Assembly (NCBI GenBank): GCA_009760885.1
Contig: CM019691.1
Coordinates: 29,311,814 to 29,375,813, forward strand
DNA length: 64,000 nt
Source: Achatina immaculata
Lineage: Eukaryota > Mollusca > Gastropoda > Stylommatophora > Achatinidae
Reading direction: 5' to 3'
Each line of letters opens with the position of its first letter. The stretch's first letter is position 1. The translations under genes were made by a program, and so were the position numbers. Shown one piece after another: positions 10,824 through 22,444 of this stretch. The notes below the pieces were generated by a model that worked only from the letters and a program-made list of their open reading frames with translations, did not search any database and was not told the DNA's origin.

Positions 10824-10986
10824 TTACATACAGTCAAGAGCCTTTCAGATGGTAAAGATCAAAAGCAGAAGCACAGCTATTTGTAAGATATTCGTGAGGG
10901 AAGAAAAGGCTATTTTGCAAGACATTCATGAGATAGTTTGGTATCAGCCACGAAGGCTGAAAAGAATTGGTGAAAGACCGTGCCTC

Positions 10987-11216
10987 GAGAAGACTTGACT
11001 ATTAGAATGAGTACTGTATCATTTGATGAAGACTTGACTCTTAGAATGAGTACTGTATCATTTGATGAAGACTTGACTCTTAGAATGAGTACTGTATCAT
11101 TTGATGAAGACTTAACTCTTAGAATGAGTACTGTATCATTTGATGAAGACTTAACTCTTAGAATGAGTACTGTATCATTTGATGAAGACTTAACTCTTAG
11201 AATGAGTACTGCATCA
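10987..11216. repeat. 39-bp minisatellite, 5.9 units
   Basis: Five nearly identical 39-bp units plus a partial one, each reading TTTGATGAAGACTTGACTC then TTAGAATGAGTACTGTATCA. Because 39 is divisible by three and the unit lacks stops in one frame on each strand, both strands show open frames (DEDLTLRMSTVSF on +). Right of it, 11295-11610 carries a degenerate ~30-bp repeat around CACGAGAGACGCTGA. Confidence 0.9.
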
Positions 11217-11294
11217 AGCAAGCACGAGAAGACTAGACCTTTGAGGAAGCATGGTTTATGTTTACTGAGACTGATTAAGCCACTCAGATATTAT

Positions 11295-11610
11295 TAGAAT
11301 CAGCGACGAGAGACGCTGATAAAAATCGCTTTTAAAGACGCTGAGAAGAATGAACTACGAGAGAGGTTTGGAAGAATGAGCTATTAGAGAAACTGAGAAA
11401 AATCAGCCACGAGAGAAGCTGGGAAATATCAACCACGAGAGATGCTGACAAAGATCAGTCATGAGAGACGCTGAGAAATATCAGCCATGAAAGACGCTGA
11501 GAAATATCAGCCTTGAGAGACAATGAGAAATATGAGCCGGGAGGGAAACTGAGAAAAATGAACCATAAGAAAAGCTAGGAAAAAAAATCAGTCACGAGAG
11601 ACACTGGGGA
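11295..11610. repeat. degenerate ~30-bp repeat
   Basis: About ten diverged units of ATCAGCCACGAGAGACGCTG plus AGAAAT with many substitutions and small indels. Confidence 0.7.
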
Positions 11611-11905
11611 AAATAACAGGAAGTTTGGCAACGTCCACAAACATTTGCCTTCCCAAAACAGTTTTCCGAGAAGAAACGAGCCGTTAAAAGGTTTGTGTAG
11701 ATCTCTAGAATCTCATATACGTCAACATTTTTTGTCTAAATGCGCCACATTGTTATTTAGCATGAGTCTCTTCAGGATTATATTATACGAAGCTGTTGTT
11801 ATTTTGTGTTATTTTTCCTGTTTCAGTATATCACTTGGAACGTGTTTATGTCGTCATTGATTATATTATTACGTTCAGAAAGATCAGTGTCTAGTCATAA
11901 ATATA

Positions 11906-12785
11906 CAAAGTGTGTCGGGTAAATAATGAGACTTTATTCAGCCAATCAGCAGGGCCGGGGGGGGGGGGGGCGGATTGTCCGGGCCTTAAGGTTAGTGGGG
12001 TGTTGTTAGGTAAAGGGTCGATATCTCGTCATTTGGCTCTGAGCTTTTACAGAGTGCGGATCTCTTACGAAGTGGACAGCTGTTTAAGCGTCGCGTAATG
12101 ATCAACATGGGGAGGAGTGTCGATAAAGTTTTGTGTTAAACTTGAAAAATCCGCCACCGAGACGCTTGCTATGATACAGAAACCCTACGGGTAGGATGTT
12201 TTATCGAAAGCACAAGTGCTTCGGTGGCACAAGACGGTCAACCAAGGAAAGGAGAGCGTCGAGGATGAATAACGCACAGGGCGCCCATTAAAAGTGCAAA
12301 TCGAAAATGAAATCGATGCTCATTGTCTTTTTTTACTCTAAAGGTGTTGTCCATAAGGAGTTAGTACCACCCAGACAAATGGTCAACGCAGCATTTTACG
12401 TGGAAGTGCTTAAACGACTGAAGAACAGAACAGAGTCGCGCGCGTCCGCCCGGAGATCGCCAACACCTGGGTTCTTAACCACGACGCTGTGCCAACCTCC
12501 CTACATTCTTGACTTGGCCTCGGCTGACTTCTTTTTGTTTCCCCGACTTAAATCAAGCATGAAAGGCCACCATTTTGGGATTGTTAATGACGAGCAAGCT
12601 GCCACGACGAGTGCTTTGAAGGAGATCCATGCTCAGGACTTTCAGGCGAGCTACGACGCGTGGCAGAACCGCTGGCAACTGTGTATTGATGATAAAGTAT
12701 GTTATTTAGAGGAATTTCAAGTATGTGTAAGTGTATCTTGAATAAATGAAATTTATGGAATCAGTCTCATTGCTTACACAACTTC
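11906..12785 (+). mobile_element. decayed mariner transposon
   Basis: 880-bp element bounded by TA and by imperfect inverted repeats (AAAGTGTGTCGGGTAAATAA left; AATGAGAC shared; right end ATTGCTTACACAACTTC). Inside, pieces of a mariner transposase can be read: KFCVKLEKSATETLAMIQ near 12125-12180 (amino-terminal helix-turn-helix region) and LASADFFLFPRLKSS near 12515-12560, equivalent to the region around the third catalytic Asp of mariner transposases. Several frameshifts and stops plus a deletion between these parts make it non-functional. Typical mariners are ~1.3 kb, so about a third is missing. Confidence 0.8.
12307..12741 (+). pseudogene. mariner transposase, C-terminal remnant
   Basis: Open frame inside the mariner element. 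The DLASADFFLFPRLK motif is followed by MKGHHFG and NRWQLCIDDKVCYLEE, characteristic of the last third of mariner transposases. The amino-terminal domain lies upstream in other frames, so no intact protein can be made. Confidence 0.8.
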
Positions 12786-12786
12786 T

Positions 12787-13581
12787 ATATATCAAGAGTG
12801 TGTATTACTTTCTGTCTTTATAATATTAATATTTTTTATTGCTGATAATCTTCGCAGAGCAAATTTTGTTTTTGTCGATGCTGGAATATAGGATTTCTTC
12901 ATCGTGTCTCCCAGATTAATTTATTTCAGATCCCAGATTTCGCCTCTTTCTGCGAATGCTGAATTGTTTCCCATCCTTTATCTCTTGTAATCTTTTCTAA
13001 CTCTTTATTTTTTTTTTGTCCAGTTCCGTTAGGTCAACCATTTTTCTATGCGGAGTACACTGCCAGGTCAATTTTGCGATGTTTTTGGAAGATCTGTTAA
13101 TTCTAGAGTTAATTATCCATCCATTTAACTTTAATTTTCAGGTTATCATGACCCTCTGCTGTCTCTTTCGGAGGTTTGACTGCGATAGCACTCAGTGCTT
13201 TGCTTAACACTAAAGTTCTCGTTCTCTCCTTTGTTTTAACAACGCACTCGGCTAAACTGAATACATTTCATCTATTTACGTTATCCATTCATTCTCTCAC
13301 ACTGTCATTCCTTTGTCTCTTTTTCTTCAGTTTTTAACTTGAGTGTTGTTTACTTTATTCTATTATACCTCTTGGGGTATGACCGATATATTTTTAATTA
13401 TCTGACGTTTTTCGTGACTTCTCTTTTCAGTTTTAGTGATTTACTACTTTTCTTTGTTTTTTTTTCTTGTCAGTAATTCTCACGTTTCTTCAGTATATCC
13501 ACATTTCACGTGCGTTTCAAGCAATATTTTCCTCATTCTGTATATGATAATCGTTTGTGTGAAGAGTTTTACGTTGCCTGC
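12787..13581. other. unassigned T-rich stretch
   Basis: Ordinary AT-rich sequence with scattered T runs; no gene or repeat recognised. Confidence 0.5.
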
Positions 13582-13990
13582 GTATTCATTCATTCATTTG
13601 CATGTCCCTTGCGGAACTTTGCCTCTTTAACTGCACTCCTGTAGGCCTCTCAGTTGTAACAAAGATGGCCTGGCGCTGATGCATCCATTTGCAGATCATC
13701 AACGATGTCTTGCAGCCATCTTCGCCTTGGTCTTCCTCTCTTTCTTTTTCCCATTATGTACCCTTCCAGGACGGTCTCCTCTAGATTATCATGACGTTTA
13801 ATGTGTCCAAAATATTTAAGTTTTCTCTCTTTAATCCTCTTTTCTACCCAGCCGTCTTCAATATTAAGTTATTGTAGTACGATATAGTTGTTCTTTTTTT
13901 TGTGTCCGTGATATTTGAAGAACTGTAGCATTTACATTCAAAGGCATTTATGTATTTCTCAGCTGTTTTATTAAATGACAAGGTCTTACA
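13582..13990 (-). mobile_element. LINE 3' end, family 1 copy 4
   Basis: Minus-strand copy: (ATTC)n at 13586, then the reverse complement of the RKGHAN, DDLQMDAS, GRPRR and HIKRHDNLE coding region, extending to the CKCYRR and TAEKHI region near 13940. Longer than the 6262 copy but also 5' truncated and frameshifted. Confidence 0.85.
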
Positions 13991-14779
13991 GGCATATGTA
14001 TTGTATGGCTTGCGTATAGTTTTTTTTTATTTGTTCACAATTCACAAGTGATACTCAGATACAGAACACAGTCACGCTGACAACATTTAAATACAAAGAG
14101 TTTTGCAAATGTGGCAGTCAAACATTAGTCAAATAGTCGCCAAAATAACAACCAGTGGCCAAGTTGTCAGTACACGATGTTAAGGTTGCTGGTTGCCAGT
14201 GATGTATGAGGGGCATTATCCTCAATTACACATCTCCAAAGGGCACCACAAAGTTCATGGATTTTCTTATTTTTTTAAATCCCAGAGGACGATTCTGCGG
14301 TCTGTCCTTTCTGATCTGTTCAGCGTCTGAGAATCTCACAAGGAACTATATCTTCCTGTGTCTGGAGTTCTTTTGTCTTATAATCAATGCCAGACTAGGG
14401 GGTTGGTCTTTGGGGCTGAGGGTGACATATTTATATTCACGTGACTGTAGATGATTAGTCTTCCAGACCATGAGATGACTTTTATCAAACGTCTGAGACT
14501 CTGGTACCAATGTCTTGACCCTAAGAATTCATGCTCGGGAGATTAATTGGCTTTTACTGAGAACTTTCGTTCTTTGTAAGATAAAAAAAAGCAAAGGTAG
14601 CCAGGCAGGCAGGGAGGGTTAGACTGACAGGCAATCGTACCAGTGGATGGATGGTTCAGTGGATGAACAGAGAGATGTAGGGAGGAGAGTGGAAAGAAAG
14701 AGAGTGGAAGGATATGATTAAACGAATGGTAATAACAAGGAGATAGAAGTTCTGAATATATGTGTATCTCTTTAGTGTA
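13991..14779. other. unassigned stretch
   Basis: Includes a + open frame (14206-14454) without a recognisable domain. No splice or repeat structure that I can support. Confidence 0.45.
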
Positions 14780-15125
14780 CAGGAGAGAGAGGGAGAGGGA
14801 GGGAGAGAGAGGTGCATATAGAGGGGAGAGAAATAGATAGAAAGAGGGAGAGAGAGAAAAGGGAGAGAGAGAAGAGGGAGGGAGAGAGAGAAAGAAATAG
14901 GGAGCGAGAGAGAAAGGAGAGATAGAAAGAGGAAGAGAGAGATATAAGGGGCAAGAGAAGAGAAAGAAAGATAGCGCGCTGGAAGAGGGAGGGAGGGAGG
15001 GAGAGATAAAGAAGAGGATAATGAGATAGAAAAGGGGAAGAAGAGAGGGACAGAGGAGAAGGATAGAAAAAAGAGAGATGAAAGAGAGAGAGAGGAGAGA
15101 AGAGAGAGAGAGAGAGAAAAAAAGG
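14780..15125. repeat. GA-rich low-complexity tract
   Basis: About 350 bp of GAGAGA/GGGAGA purine sequence on + with few interruptions. It produces three overlapping Ser/Leu-rich frames on minus, none of which is a gene. Confidence 0.9.
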
Positions 15126-15129
15126 AAAG

Positions 15130-15827
15130 CAATGAATGCCCATGTGTGATTTCTGTTCACAATCCAGAATGATAGCACTCTTCAACTGTTATTAAAAAAA
15201 AATAAAAGCACCATAAAATTGGCTTTAGCAGTAGGTAAAGAGTTTTATTTTATTATTATTTTTTTTCAAAAAGCGTTTCCAGAGCAATGGCCCTTTAAAG
15301 AGAATCTAGTACGCTGAGACAAACAAGTAATACAGTACGCGAGAGATAACAGAAAACTCTTACCTACATCAAACTGATTATCGACTGCTGTTTTACCATC
15401 AAAAAGAACCTCAACAGCGGTACAGTCTGATATATAAGAGGGCGAATCAAAGTAACCTTAATACAAGAACATAAAAGGGGAGTCAAATGTGACCTTAATT
15501 TTCCCCTTAAAAAGTCTAAATCGAGTAGCAGACAGTTGTAGTACAGGTATGTTATGCCATCCCTCGCTGGATGTATGTATGAGGAGTCTCGTCGGCCATT
15601 TTGATAATATGACGTTATCAGACCAGATCAGAGATGACCACTCGCATGGAAACATGTACGAGAGAAGAACAGTGTGAAAATTATTCTTTGCTTGGTTAGT
15701 GCAAGGGAGTGGGGGGGGGGGGGGAGACCTGCAGATATTAAATGCAGAATAAAAAGGGGCAGTAGTATGCGGACATGGGTGTGTGTGTGTGCGTGTGTGT
15801 GTCGTTTTAGCAGTTTCGTATATGACT
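15130..15827. other. unassigned stretch
   Basis: Contains a two-fold repeat of CAAAGTAACCTTAAT / CAAATGTGACCTTAAT near 15447 and 15484, a G14-type run near 15711-15724 and a (TG)n run at 15779-15802. No gene recognised. Confidence 0.5.
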
Positions 15828-15831
15828 GGCG

Positions 15832-16116
15832 CAGCAAGTTTTAGAAAAACTGAAGCAGCAACTTTTAGAAAAGCTGAAGCAGCAAGTTTTAGAAAAGCTG
15901 AAGCAGCAAGCTTTAGAAAAGTTGAAGCAGCAAGTTTTAGAAAAGCTGGACCAGCAAGTTTTAGAAAAGCTGGAGCAGCAAGTTTTAAAAAAAAAACTGG
16001 ACCAGCAAGTTTTAGAAAAGCTGGAGCAGCAAGTTTTAGAAAAACTGGAGCAGCAAGTTTTAGAAAAGCTAGAGCAGCAAATTAAAAAAAAAACTGGACC
16101 AGCAAGTTTTAGAAAA
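15832..16116. repeat. 24-bp minisatellite, about 12 units
   Basis: Unit GCAGCAAGTTTTAGAAAAGC plus TGGA. Two units contain poly-A expansions that shift the frame. Open on both strands only because the period is 24. Confidence 0.95.
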
Positions 16117-16269
16117 GGTAAAAGTGCGTCAGCACGGATGGTAACCTTCATCATCGACGAAACCACAGAAAATTCCTTTCAAAAGTTGAGAGAAGAGGGG
16201 ATAGGGAGGATAAAAAGGAGAATATAATGTCAGACTTTTGCAATCTTGTCAACAAAATGCTCTACAAAA

Positions 16270-16985
16270 AATAAAAACACACACACACACAGTGTATTTA
16301 AAAGAGTTTTCACCAGGAAATGTTTTTTTTTTTCCAAATTCTGCTTACAAGAGATTGATTCTGTCAAAGTGCATGCTCATAAATGTAAATGGTTCTGGGT
16401 GTTTTATGCTTATACAAACACCTGCTTAAGTATGCGCATGGAAATAGAAAATGTCGCACGAGCATTAAAAAGGGTGGTGACACAGAAAACACACCGCATC
16501 ACCATCTTTATCGACTCTCAAAATCTAGTAAGGAAAGCGGATCAAAAAGCCATTAAAAGTGAAAATGAATAGTTAATAAATCTCACATCAAAACCATCAC
16601 ATGGATATACTTCCAGGCCATGCCAGAGTCAACAGCAAAACCGACCAGCCAGCAGCAAGGGCCAAACCAGAGGGCCTCATCAAAATGGACAGACAAATCG
16701 GACCTATACAAATCCATCAAGCAACATCTCGATGAACAAATGCAAAACAACTTCCTTCAAAGTACCTATGACATACGGCCCATTGCATTACATGTAGCTA
16801 AGGGCAGTGGATGCAAATCTCAGCTAAATACTAGATCCGGGCAACATAAATCCAACACAACATTGGAATCATCTCCATAAAAACACTGAAGGAAATCCTG
16901 ATATCAAAGATCGAACACGTATGGGCATGCCCCGAATGTAATGAAACCGCTCCCGGGAACCAGCAACAGGGCTGGGCCCCTTTTT
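16270..16985 (+). mobile_element. LINE 3' region with RNase H-like domain, family 4
   Basis: Pieces of the C-terminal half of a LINE ORF2. MRMEIENVARALKRV then HRITIFIDSQNLVRKA (16430-16540) resembles an RNase H core (E in the first helix, D of the TDSQ-like strand). Next come DILPGHARVNS (near 16610), KGSGCKSQLNTRSG (16800) and TLKEILISKIEHVWACPECN (16885-16945). The order and motifs match the tail of LINEs that end in RNase H plus a CPEC knuckle. Frame breaks throughout. A shorter copy of the end is at 25540-25650. Confidence 0.65.
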
Positions 16986-17006
16986 TTTACATTTACAGGT
17001 GCTTCA

Positions 17007-17278
17007 GGGGCCGGTTAGCGTAGTGGTTAGAGCACTCGTCTAGCAACCAAATGGTCGAGGGTTCGAATCCCCAGCTGAGCGGGATTTTTTTTCCGACCAA
17101 TACGGCCCTGAGGTCGACCCAGCCTCGTAAAATGGGTACCAGAGAAAATCTGGGAAGTAAAGGCAGCGAGGAAAGGAACTGGTCACCCTACCTCATACGC
17201 TGATGACCCAGCATAATGAGGTCTCTAACGCTTCACCCCCTACGGCATTTGAAATGCTATGGGACTATCTTTACTTTT
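17007..17278 (+). mobile_element. tRNA-derived SINE, family A, complete
   Basis: The tRNA-like head has an A-box-like TTAGCGTAGTGGTTAGAGC and a B-box GGTTCGAATCC 40 bp further on, followed by a 5'-GACCAATACGGCCCTGAGG central region and a T-rich end. It is flanked by a perfect 14-bp target-site duplication TTACAGGTGCTTCA (16993-17006 and 17279-17292). About 270 bp long and apparently full length; this is the best-preserved SINE in the window. Confidence 0.9.
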
Positions 17279-17292
17279 TTACAGGTGCTTCA

Positions 17293-19495
17293 TGGTGATT
17301 TCCTGGTAATGTCCTGTTAATTCCTATCCCTCATGAAGACCCCAGTCAAACTCTGAGCTTAATACTCGAGTTTAGGAAGGGTATACATAGCTTTAATTTG
17401 ACTTCTAGTATGGGGGTTAGAAATAAAATGGAATGCCGGAGTTAAACTAAACAAAATGAGACAGTGAAACAAATATATTAGACACGTTATCGGTTCCTGT
17501 GAGCATATATCACCGCCACATAAAGCTACACGTAATCCTCACTAGTGCGCATGCGCTGGTTATTTTCATGTCATCAACTTCCCGATCCGGCGAAATATCT
17601 CCCTGTATGGGTCATGCGTTTTGTTCATTATTTTGCTGCTTTTACGCAAATGGGACTTTATTCGCGGCACGTTGACAGTGCATTCCCCTGACGAGCCATT
17701 TATTCAAAATGCGTACATCGGGTGGACAACCCGGTTTTCCCGGGCAACGGTATGTCTATGTTAAGATGAGCGTTAATTTGTTACAACATTTCCAGACCGC
17801 TTTATCAATGACATAACGAAATGGTTACTTCCATTTATGGTAAGTCTGTACCGAAATTATAGGATCGTCACCGTGCTACTTGAGGGAGGAAAGAAAAGTT
17901 TCCTAGACATTCGCTGTATTAAGGAATTATATTGTGAGTGATTTCTTCTTCTTCCTCCTCCTCCTCCTTCATCTCTTCCTCGTTCTTCTCCTCCTAGTTC
18001 TTCTTCTTTTTCTTCTTTTCCCCTCCTCCTCCTCGTTCTTCTTTGTTTTTTTGTTTAAGCTGGACAGTCTTTCCTACCGTACACACTTGTTAACTTGGAT
18101 GTCTGAGATCGCGATAAGCCAATGATTATCTCTTGAAGCACCACAGCCTATAAGCCTTCAAGGGAGTGTTACATAGTCTGGAGCACCTGTATGGAAGAGC
18201 ACCGGGACTCGTTAATCACCTTTTTTTTTTGGCATTAATTGCACGCATGACTGCAAAGCCTGCTGTGCCTCTAGGAGAGAAAATAGAGAAAGAAACCAAG
18301 TCTGATCCTCTCTACTTAATAAATGGAAGTCATCATGTAATTAAACTCTTTACTAGGCCTAATGAGGGGACGGATGCGACCAGTGCATCTCAGCTGGGGG
18401 AGGAAGGGTTAGTAGGGGGCCAGAGGGTAAAAGATAACTCACAGGTAGAGGGGCCCCGAGGACTTCCGCAGCACATTGCGAGATAGAGTAGGTCAACGAG
18501 ATTAATTTTGCACTGCCTTGCAAAATTCCTCCCAGAGAATTCGCCCTTTACGTAATGTCTATATATTATTAAATATGTCCAAAGAATTTTTCGATGTAAT
18601 TTTATGAAAAAGTTTTAAACAGGCAGTAAAACAAGGAAGAGTAATGGGAATAAAAGATATTAAAAAATTAGTGTGTAGGGGGTGGGGGAATGCACTTAAG
18701 TTAGATATCAGAAAAAGACGAAACAATGGCTTCACATACAGAAGAGCAGTTATTTCTCCGAGATACACTTTATGTGAAGTGTAGCCTTACAAATATGCTA
18801 TGTTTGGAAGGCAACTTTCGGTTCTATATGACAAAGAAAACCAAAAATGTTATCATACGAATAAAACTGTATTTTTAAAAAAATGTGTCCACTTTTCACT
18901 TGAGAGGTTAATTAAACATTTATCTGTTATGTTGTTTTCCCAGCTCAAAACATTTTTCCGAAATATTGGTTGTTTTTAACACCATTCACTCCTTTCATAT
19001 CCTCTTTCTTTTACCTTTTCCCTTCTGAAAAACAGTGGCCATAAATATCCACCTGTCTTTTCTCACCAGAACAATTTCGTCGCATTTATCATTATACTCA
19101 TCTCCTTATGTATTTAACCAGAAACGGGCACACAACAGACAGCTGGGAAAATATCACTGGTTACGCAGGAAGACTCTGGGGGGGGGGGGGGGGGGGGGTG
19201 TCTCACAACGTATTTATCTTAAAACAGTAAATCATAAAGAGTCAGGGACAGAGCGGAAGTTGATGTGGTGAAGGCCCAGGAATTCGAGTGAAGCTTTGTT
19301 GTGAAAAATGTCATGCGTGATTTGTTTTTGTTTTTGTTTTTTTTTCTGGGGAAGAGAGGAAAATAGAATGATCGGTGTCTGCAAAGACATTAAATCTATT
19401 AAAAGGAATCTGGGATGAGTGATCTAGCAAGAGAAACGGGCATATAGCACCGTCTAACCTGAGCAGTAGTAATGAAAAGTGTGTTGGTGTTTTTT
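17293..19495. other. unassigned stretch
   Basis: No gene recognised. Holds a CTT/CCT-rich tract at 17940-18045 and a long G run at 19177-19198. Moderate frames at 18166-18486 and 19035-19271 show no domain. Confidence 0.5.
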
Positions 19496-19499
19496 TAAC

Positions 19500-19965
19500 C
19501 TCATCATCATCATATGCCATCCCGTTAAGCTTTGACAGTCATGCTTCTTAACATATGTGAGTCCCTGTATCTTTCATCAGCTCAGTTGGTGACTTTTTAT
19601 TGTGCCACCGCATTAGCCTCTACATGATTTGTCCCCTCTTGGTATCCCATTGCCTCTCTTCCCATTTATCTTTCCTGTTGTTGTGATGTTTTCGGCTCCT
19701 TCTCATGTTATGTCCAATAAATGATGACTGTCGTTTATTTACGGATTTAATTAGGTTTATATCTACATTTTAGACATTCCCTTTTTGTCATCTTAGTTGT
19801 CTTAGTATTCTTCTAAGAAATCAAATCTCTGTTGCCTCCAGTGATCTTGTGCACCCATGTGCTTACTGTCCATGTCTCACTTCCATAGAATAAGATAGAC
19901 TCAGCGCAGCATTTTAGAACTTCTTTTCCGATGATCAGTGGCAAAGATGCATCGCATGAGGCGTT
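19500..19965 (-). mobile_element. LINE 3' end, family 2, minus strand
   Basis: Reverse complement of the family-2 C-terminal region: VLKCCAESILFYGSETWT near 19935-19870, then a GHxMRR-like basic region, and KSPTELM-like sequence near 19575 preceding a (GAT)n tail, seen as CATCATCAT at 19502-19512. Better-preserved relative at 47621-48080. Confidence 0.7.
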
Positions 19966-20689
19966 TGTCATTTGGTTGAAAGCTGTTCTGATTTAGAATT
20001 TTTTAATTTTCAGATGTGTGATGAAAATGAGCGATGAATATAGCATATCATGAATAAATCACGAGCATTAGACACCGAGATGCGCAACCACGCGTGCCAC
20101 AAACAAACATCGAAATCACACTGCAGTGTTAAACTTGTGCCTATATGAAGCGTGATAAATGAAAGTTACAATAAAGAAAAATATGCATTTCAACGTCTTA
20201 ACTCCTTAAACACACCATTAAACACTCAACAATTCTCACCGCTCATATTTATACAGCTCTGCCATCGGCATACAAAAAAGTACCTATATGAAAGTCGCCT
20301 ACATGAGCCGGCTTGAAACAGCATCTGGGTTCATAACTAGACGATCCTTGTATCCAACATCAAAAATATATGTTTGATAACTTTGTCAGGCATACCACGA
20401 CATGGCTCCTCCAGAATACATGCTGCCGCCACGAGCTCTACACACAGACTGCCCGAGGAGCCGCTTGACCTGTTTCCCCCACCCCTCCCCGAATCGGCCG
20501 CTTTCAAAAAAACCAAATCAAGCTCTCTCCCCCTATTTCAGAGGTGCATGTTCTATCTGATTTTACTTGTTTGTCCAAATATTTAAATATTTGCACTTGT
20601 TCACAGTTAACATTGCGCTTGTGGCATTTAAGTGGGTTTTTTCTGTTATTCTTTGTTATTTGTTAAGAGTTTTAAGATCATGCATCTTT
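19966..20689. other. unassigned stretch
   Basis: Ordinary sequence; nothing recognised. The frame at 20374-20586 has no identifiable domain. Confidence 0.5.
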
Positions 20690-21145
20690 CCCATCCAGCA
20701 TATGCCTGTGAGACCTGGACACTTAACAAAACAGCTGAGAAACACTTAAATGCCTTTGAATGTAAATGTTACAGAAGAATCCGTCAAAGATCATGAACGC
20801 AAAAAAAAAAAAAAATAACAAATATATCCATGCTACAAGAACTTAATATTGAAGAAGGCTGGCTAGTAAAGAATACTGAACAGAGAAAACTTAAATATTT
20901 TGACATACTAAACGTCATGATAATTTAGAGATTTTGGAAGGGTACATAATGGGAAAAAGGGAAAAGAGGACGACCAAGGCGAAGATGGCTGCAAGATATC
21001 TATGGGGATATGCGAATGGACGCATCAGCCAGTACCAGGGCATCTTGCTTACAACCGAGAGGGCTACAGGAAAGCTGTCAGGGAGACAAAGTTCCGCCAG
21101 GGACATGCAGATGACCGCAAAAGGTGGTTTGTGGGGGAGAAGCAC
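20690..21145 (+). mobile_element. LINE 3' end, family 1 copy 5
   Basis: Starts at the GCATATGCCTGTGAGACCTG region and runs through TTGAAGAAGGCTGGCTAGTA, CTAAACGTCATGATAATTT and ACGACCAAGGCGAAGATGG to GGGACATGCAGATGACCGC. A poly-A insertion at 20800 and several deletions break it. No ATGA tail remains. Confidence 0.8.
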
Positions 21146-21691
21146 GTTTTTCCATCAGGTGCGTCTAACTGGCGGCGGATGGTGGAGAGGCCTCTAGATA
21201 CAGAGGTCAGCTGTGAATATGTTAATAAACAGCAGTATACAAGTCACTTGCTGCTCTTTAGGCGAAGGCTGGAGAAGAAACCAGTACAAACCGAGCGGGA
21301 GACAGAGGGAAACCGCCGCTGTTCCATCACTCCCTTGTCAAATCATGTTAAAATGGCGAGAAAAAGACAACGTAATATTTATATATAAGATGTAATATAA
21401 TGTGGAGAATTTTAAGTCTATATGGAATACCATCTAAAATTGTCAGCATCATTAAGGACTTCTACAATGGATAAGTTTGTGCAATCAAGACAGAAGAAGG
21501 GATGAGCGAATGGTTCCAGACTGAAACAGGTGTGAAACAAGGATGTATACTGTCTCCTTTACTTTTTGGAATTACAATAGACTTCATAATGAAAAAATGC
21601 TGCACAGGGTAACACAGGTACTGACTGGGTACATAGGACTCAACTAGAAGATCTTGATTTTGCTGATGACATAATTCTTATCAGTAACAAT

Positions 21692-22153
21692 GTGAATTCC
21701 ATGCAAGAAAAAACAGATAGCCTGTTTTCACTGGCTAACAAAATAGGACTTGAAATTAACAAGGACAAAACAAAAATAATGAAAATTCCTCTCAATCAAA
21801 ATGGAAAAATACACATAGAAGGGACAGATATTGAAGAAGTCAATCAATTTGCATACCTTGGCAGCTACATAGAACAGAATGGTGACACCATAACGGAAGT
21901 TAGAATTAGAATTGCAAAAGCAGCATCGATCTTCAAGAATTTTGAGAACATATGGAATTCAAAAGTTATAAGCACAAAAAGCAAGTTAAGACTATTCAAT
22001 TCAAATGTAATATCCACCCCCATTTATGCATGCGAAAGCTGGAAAACAACTAAAGAAATAGAAAAGAAATTAGACTCTTTTGAAAACAAATGCCTAAGGA
22101 AAATACTCGGCATCAAGTGGAACGAATTTAAGAATAATGTAGAGATAAGATAG
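21692..22153 (+). pseudogene. LINE reverse-transcriptase fragment (thumb region)
   Basis: Open frame within the family-3 LINE covering the sequence after the FADD box (KDKTKIMKIPL) through the YLGSYI motif and the ESWKT region. Stops just before the basic GHLMRR tail, which continues in 22154-22429 in the same frame after one stop codon. Confidence 0.8.
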
Positions 22154-22429
22154 ATGACTGAACAACAACCAGTCTCATGGGTGATCAGGAAAAGGAGACG
22201 AACATATGTTGGTCACCTGATGAGAAGAAATGATCAGAGAATCCCAAAACAAGCTATCAAGTGGAACACAACAGGCCAAAGAAAAAGAGGCAGACCACGT
22301 GAAACTCTGAAGAGGACATTGTTAAGAGAGGCCAAATTAACAGGCATAAAATCTCTTGATGAGGTTGAAAGACTCGTCGATGACAGGAAAAATTGGCAAA
22401 CTACTTTGCGAGCCCTATGTGACGTTTAA
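22154..22429 (+). pseudogene. LINE ORF C-terminal tail
   Basis: Continuation of the preceding fragment after one stop: KRRRTYVGHLMRRND, GQRKRGRPRETLKR, and SLDEVERLVDDRKNWQ, the usual basic end of RTE-type LINE proteins, ending at TLRALCDV. Confidence 0.8.
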
Positions 22430-22444
22430 CGGCACGGGAAGGAT

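Larger units (their letters stand above)
21395..22440 (+). mobile_element. LINE with RT motifs, family 3 (RTE-like)
   Basis: The longest reverse-transcriptase remnant. GVKQGCILSPLLFGITID (near 21530-21580) is the conserved RT segment with the QGC and SPLLF signature. LEDLDFADDIILISNN (21645-21690) carries the FADD catalytic box. Then come EVNQFAYLGSYIEQNGD (21835), PIYACESWKTTKEIEKK (22020), and after a stop GHLMRRNDQRIPKQAIKW (22213) and RKRGRPRETLKRTLL (22283). The stop at 22151 and earlier stops kill it. No endonuclease domain is visible, so it is 5' truncated. Confidence 0.85.

Noticed and set aside
14543..15185. Three long overlapping minus frames rich in Ser, Leu and Phe
   Set aside because: Made by a GA-rich purine tract; overlapping frames of the same low complexity.
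15783..16227. Long frames on both strands with KLEQQVLEK-type coiled-coil repeats
   Set aside because: Entirely produced by a 24-bp minisatellite whose period is divisible by three; no flanking gene structure.
17007..17080. Genuine tRNA gene
   Set aside because: A- and B-boxes are present but the stems do not close as a cloverleaf by eye, and a SINE body with target duplications follows.
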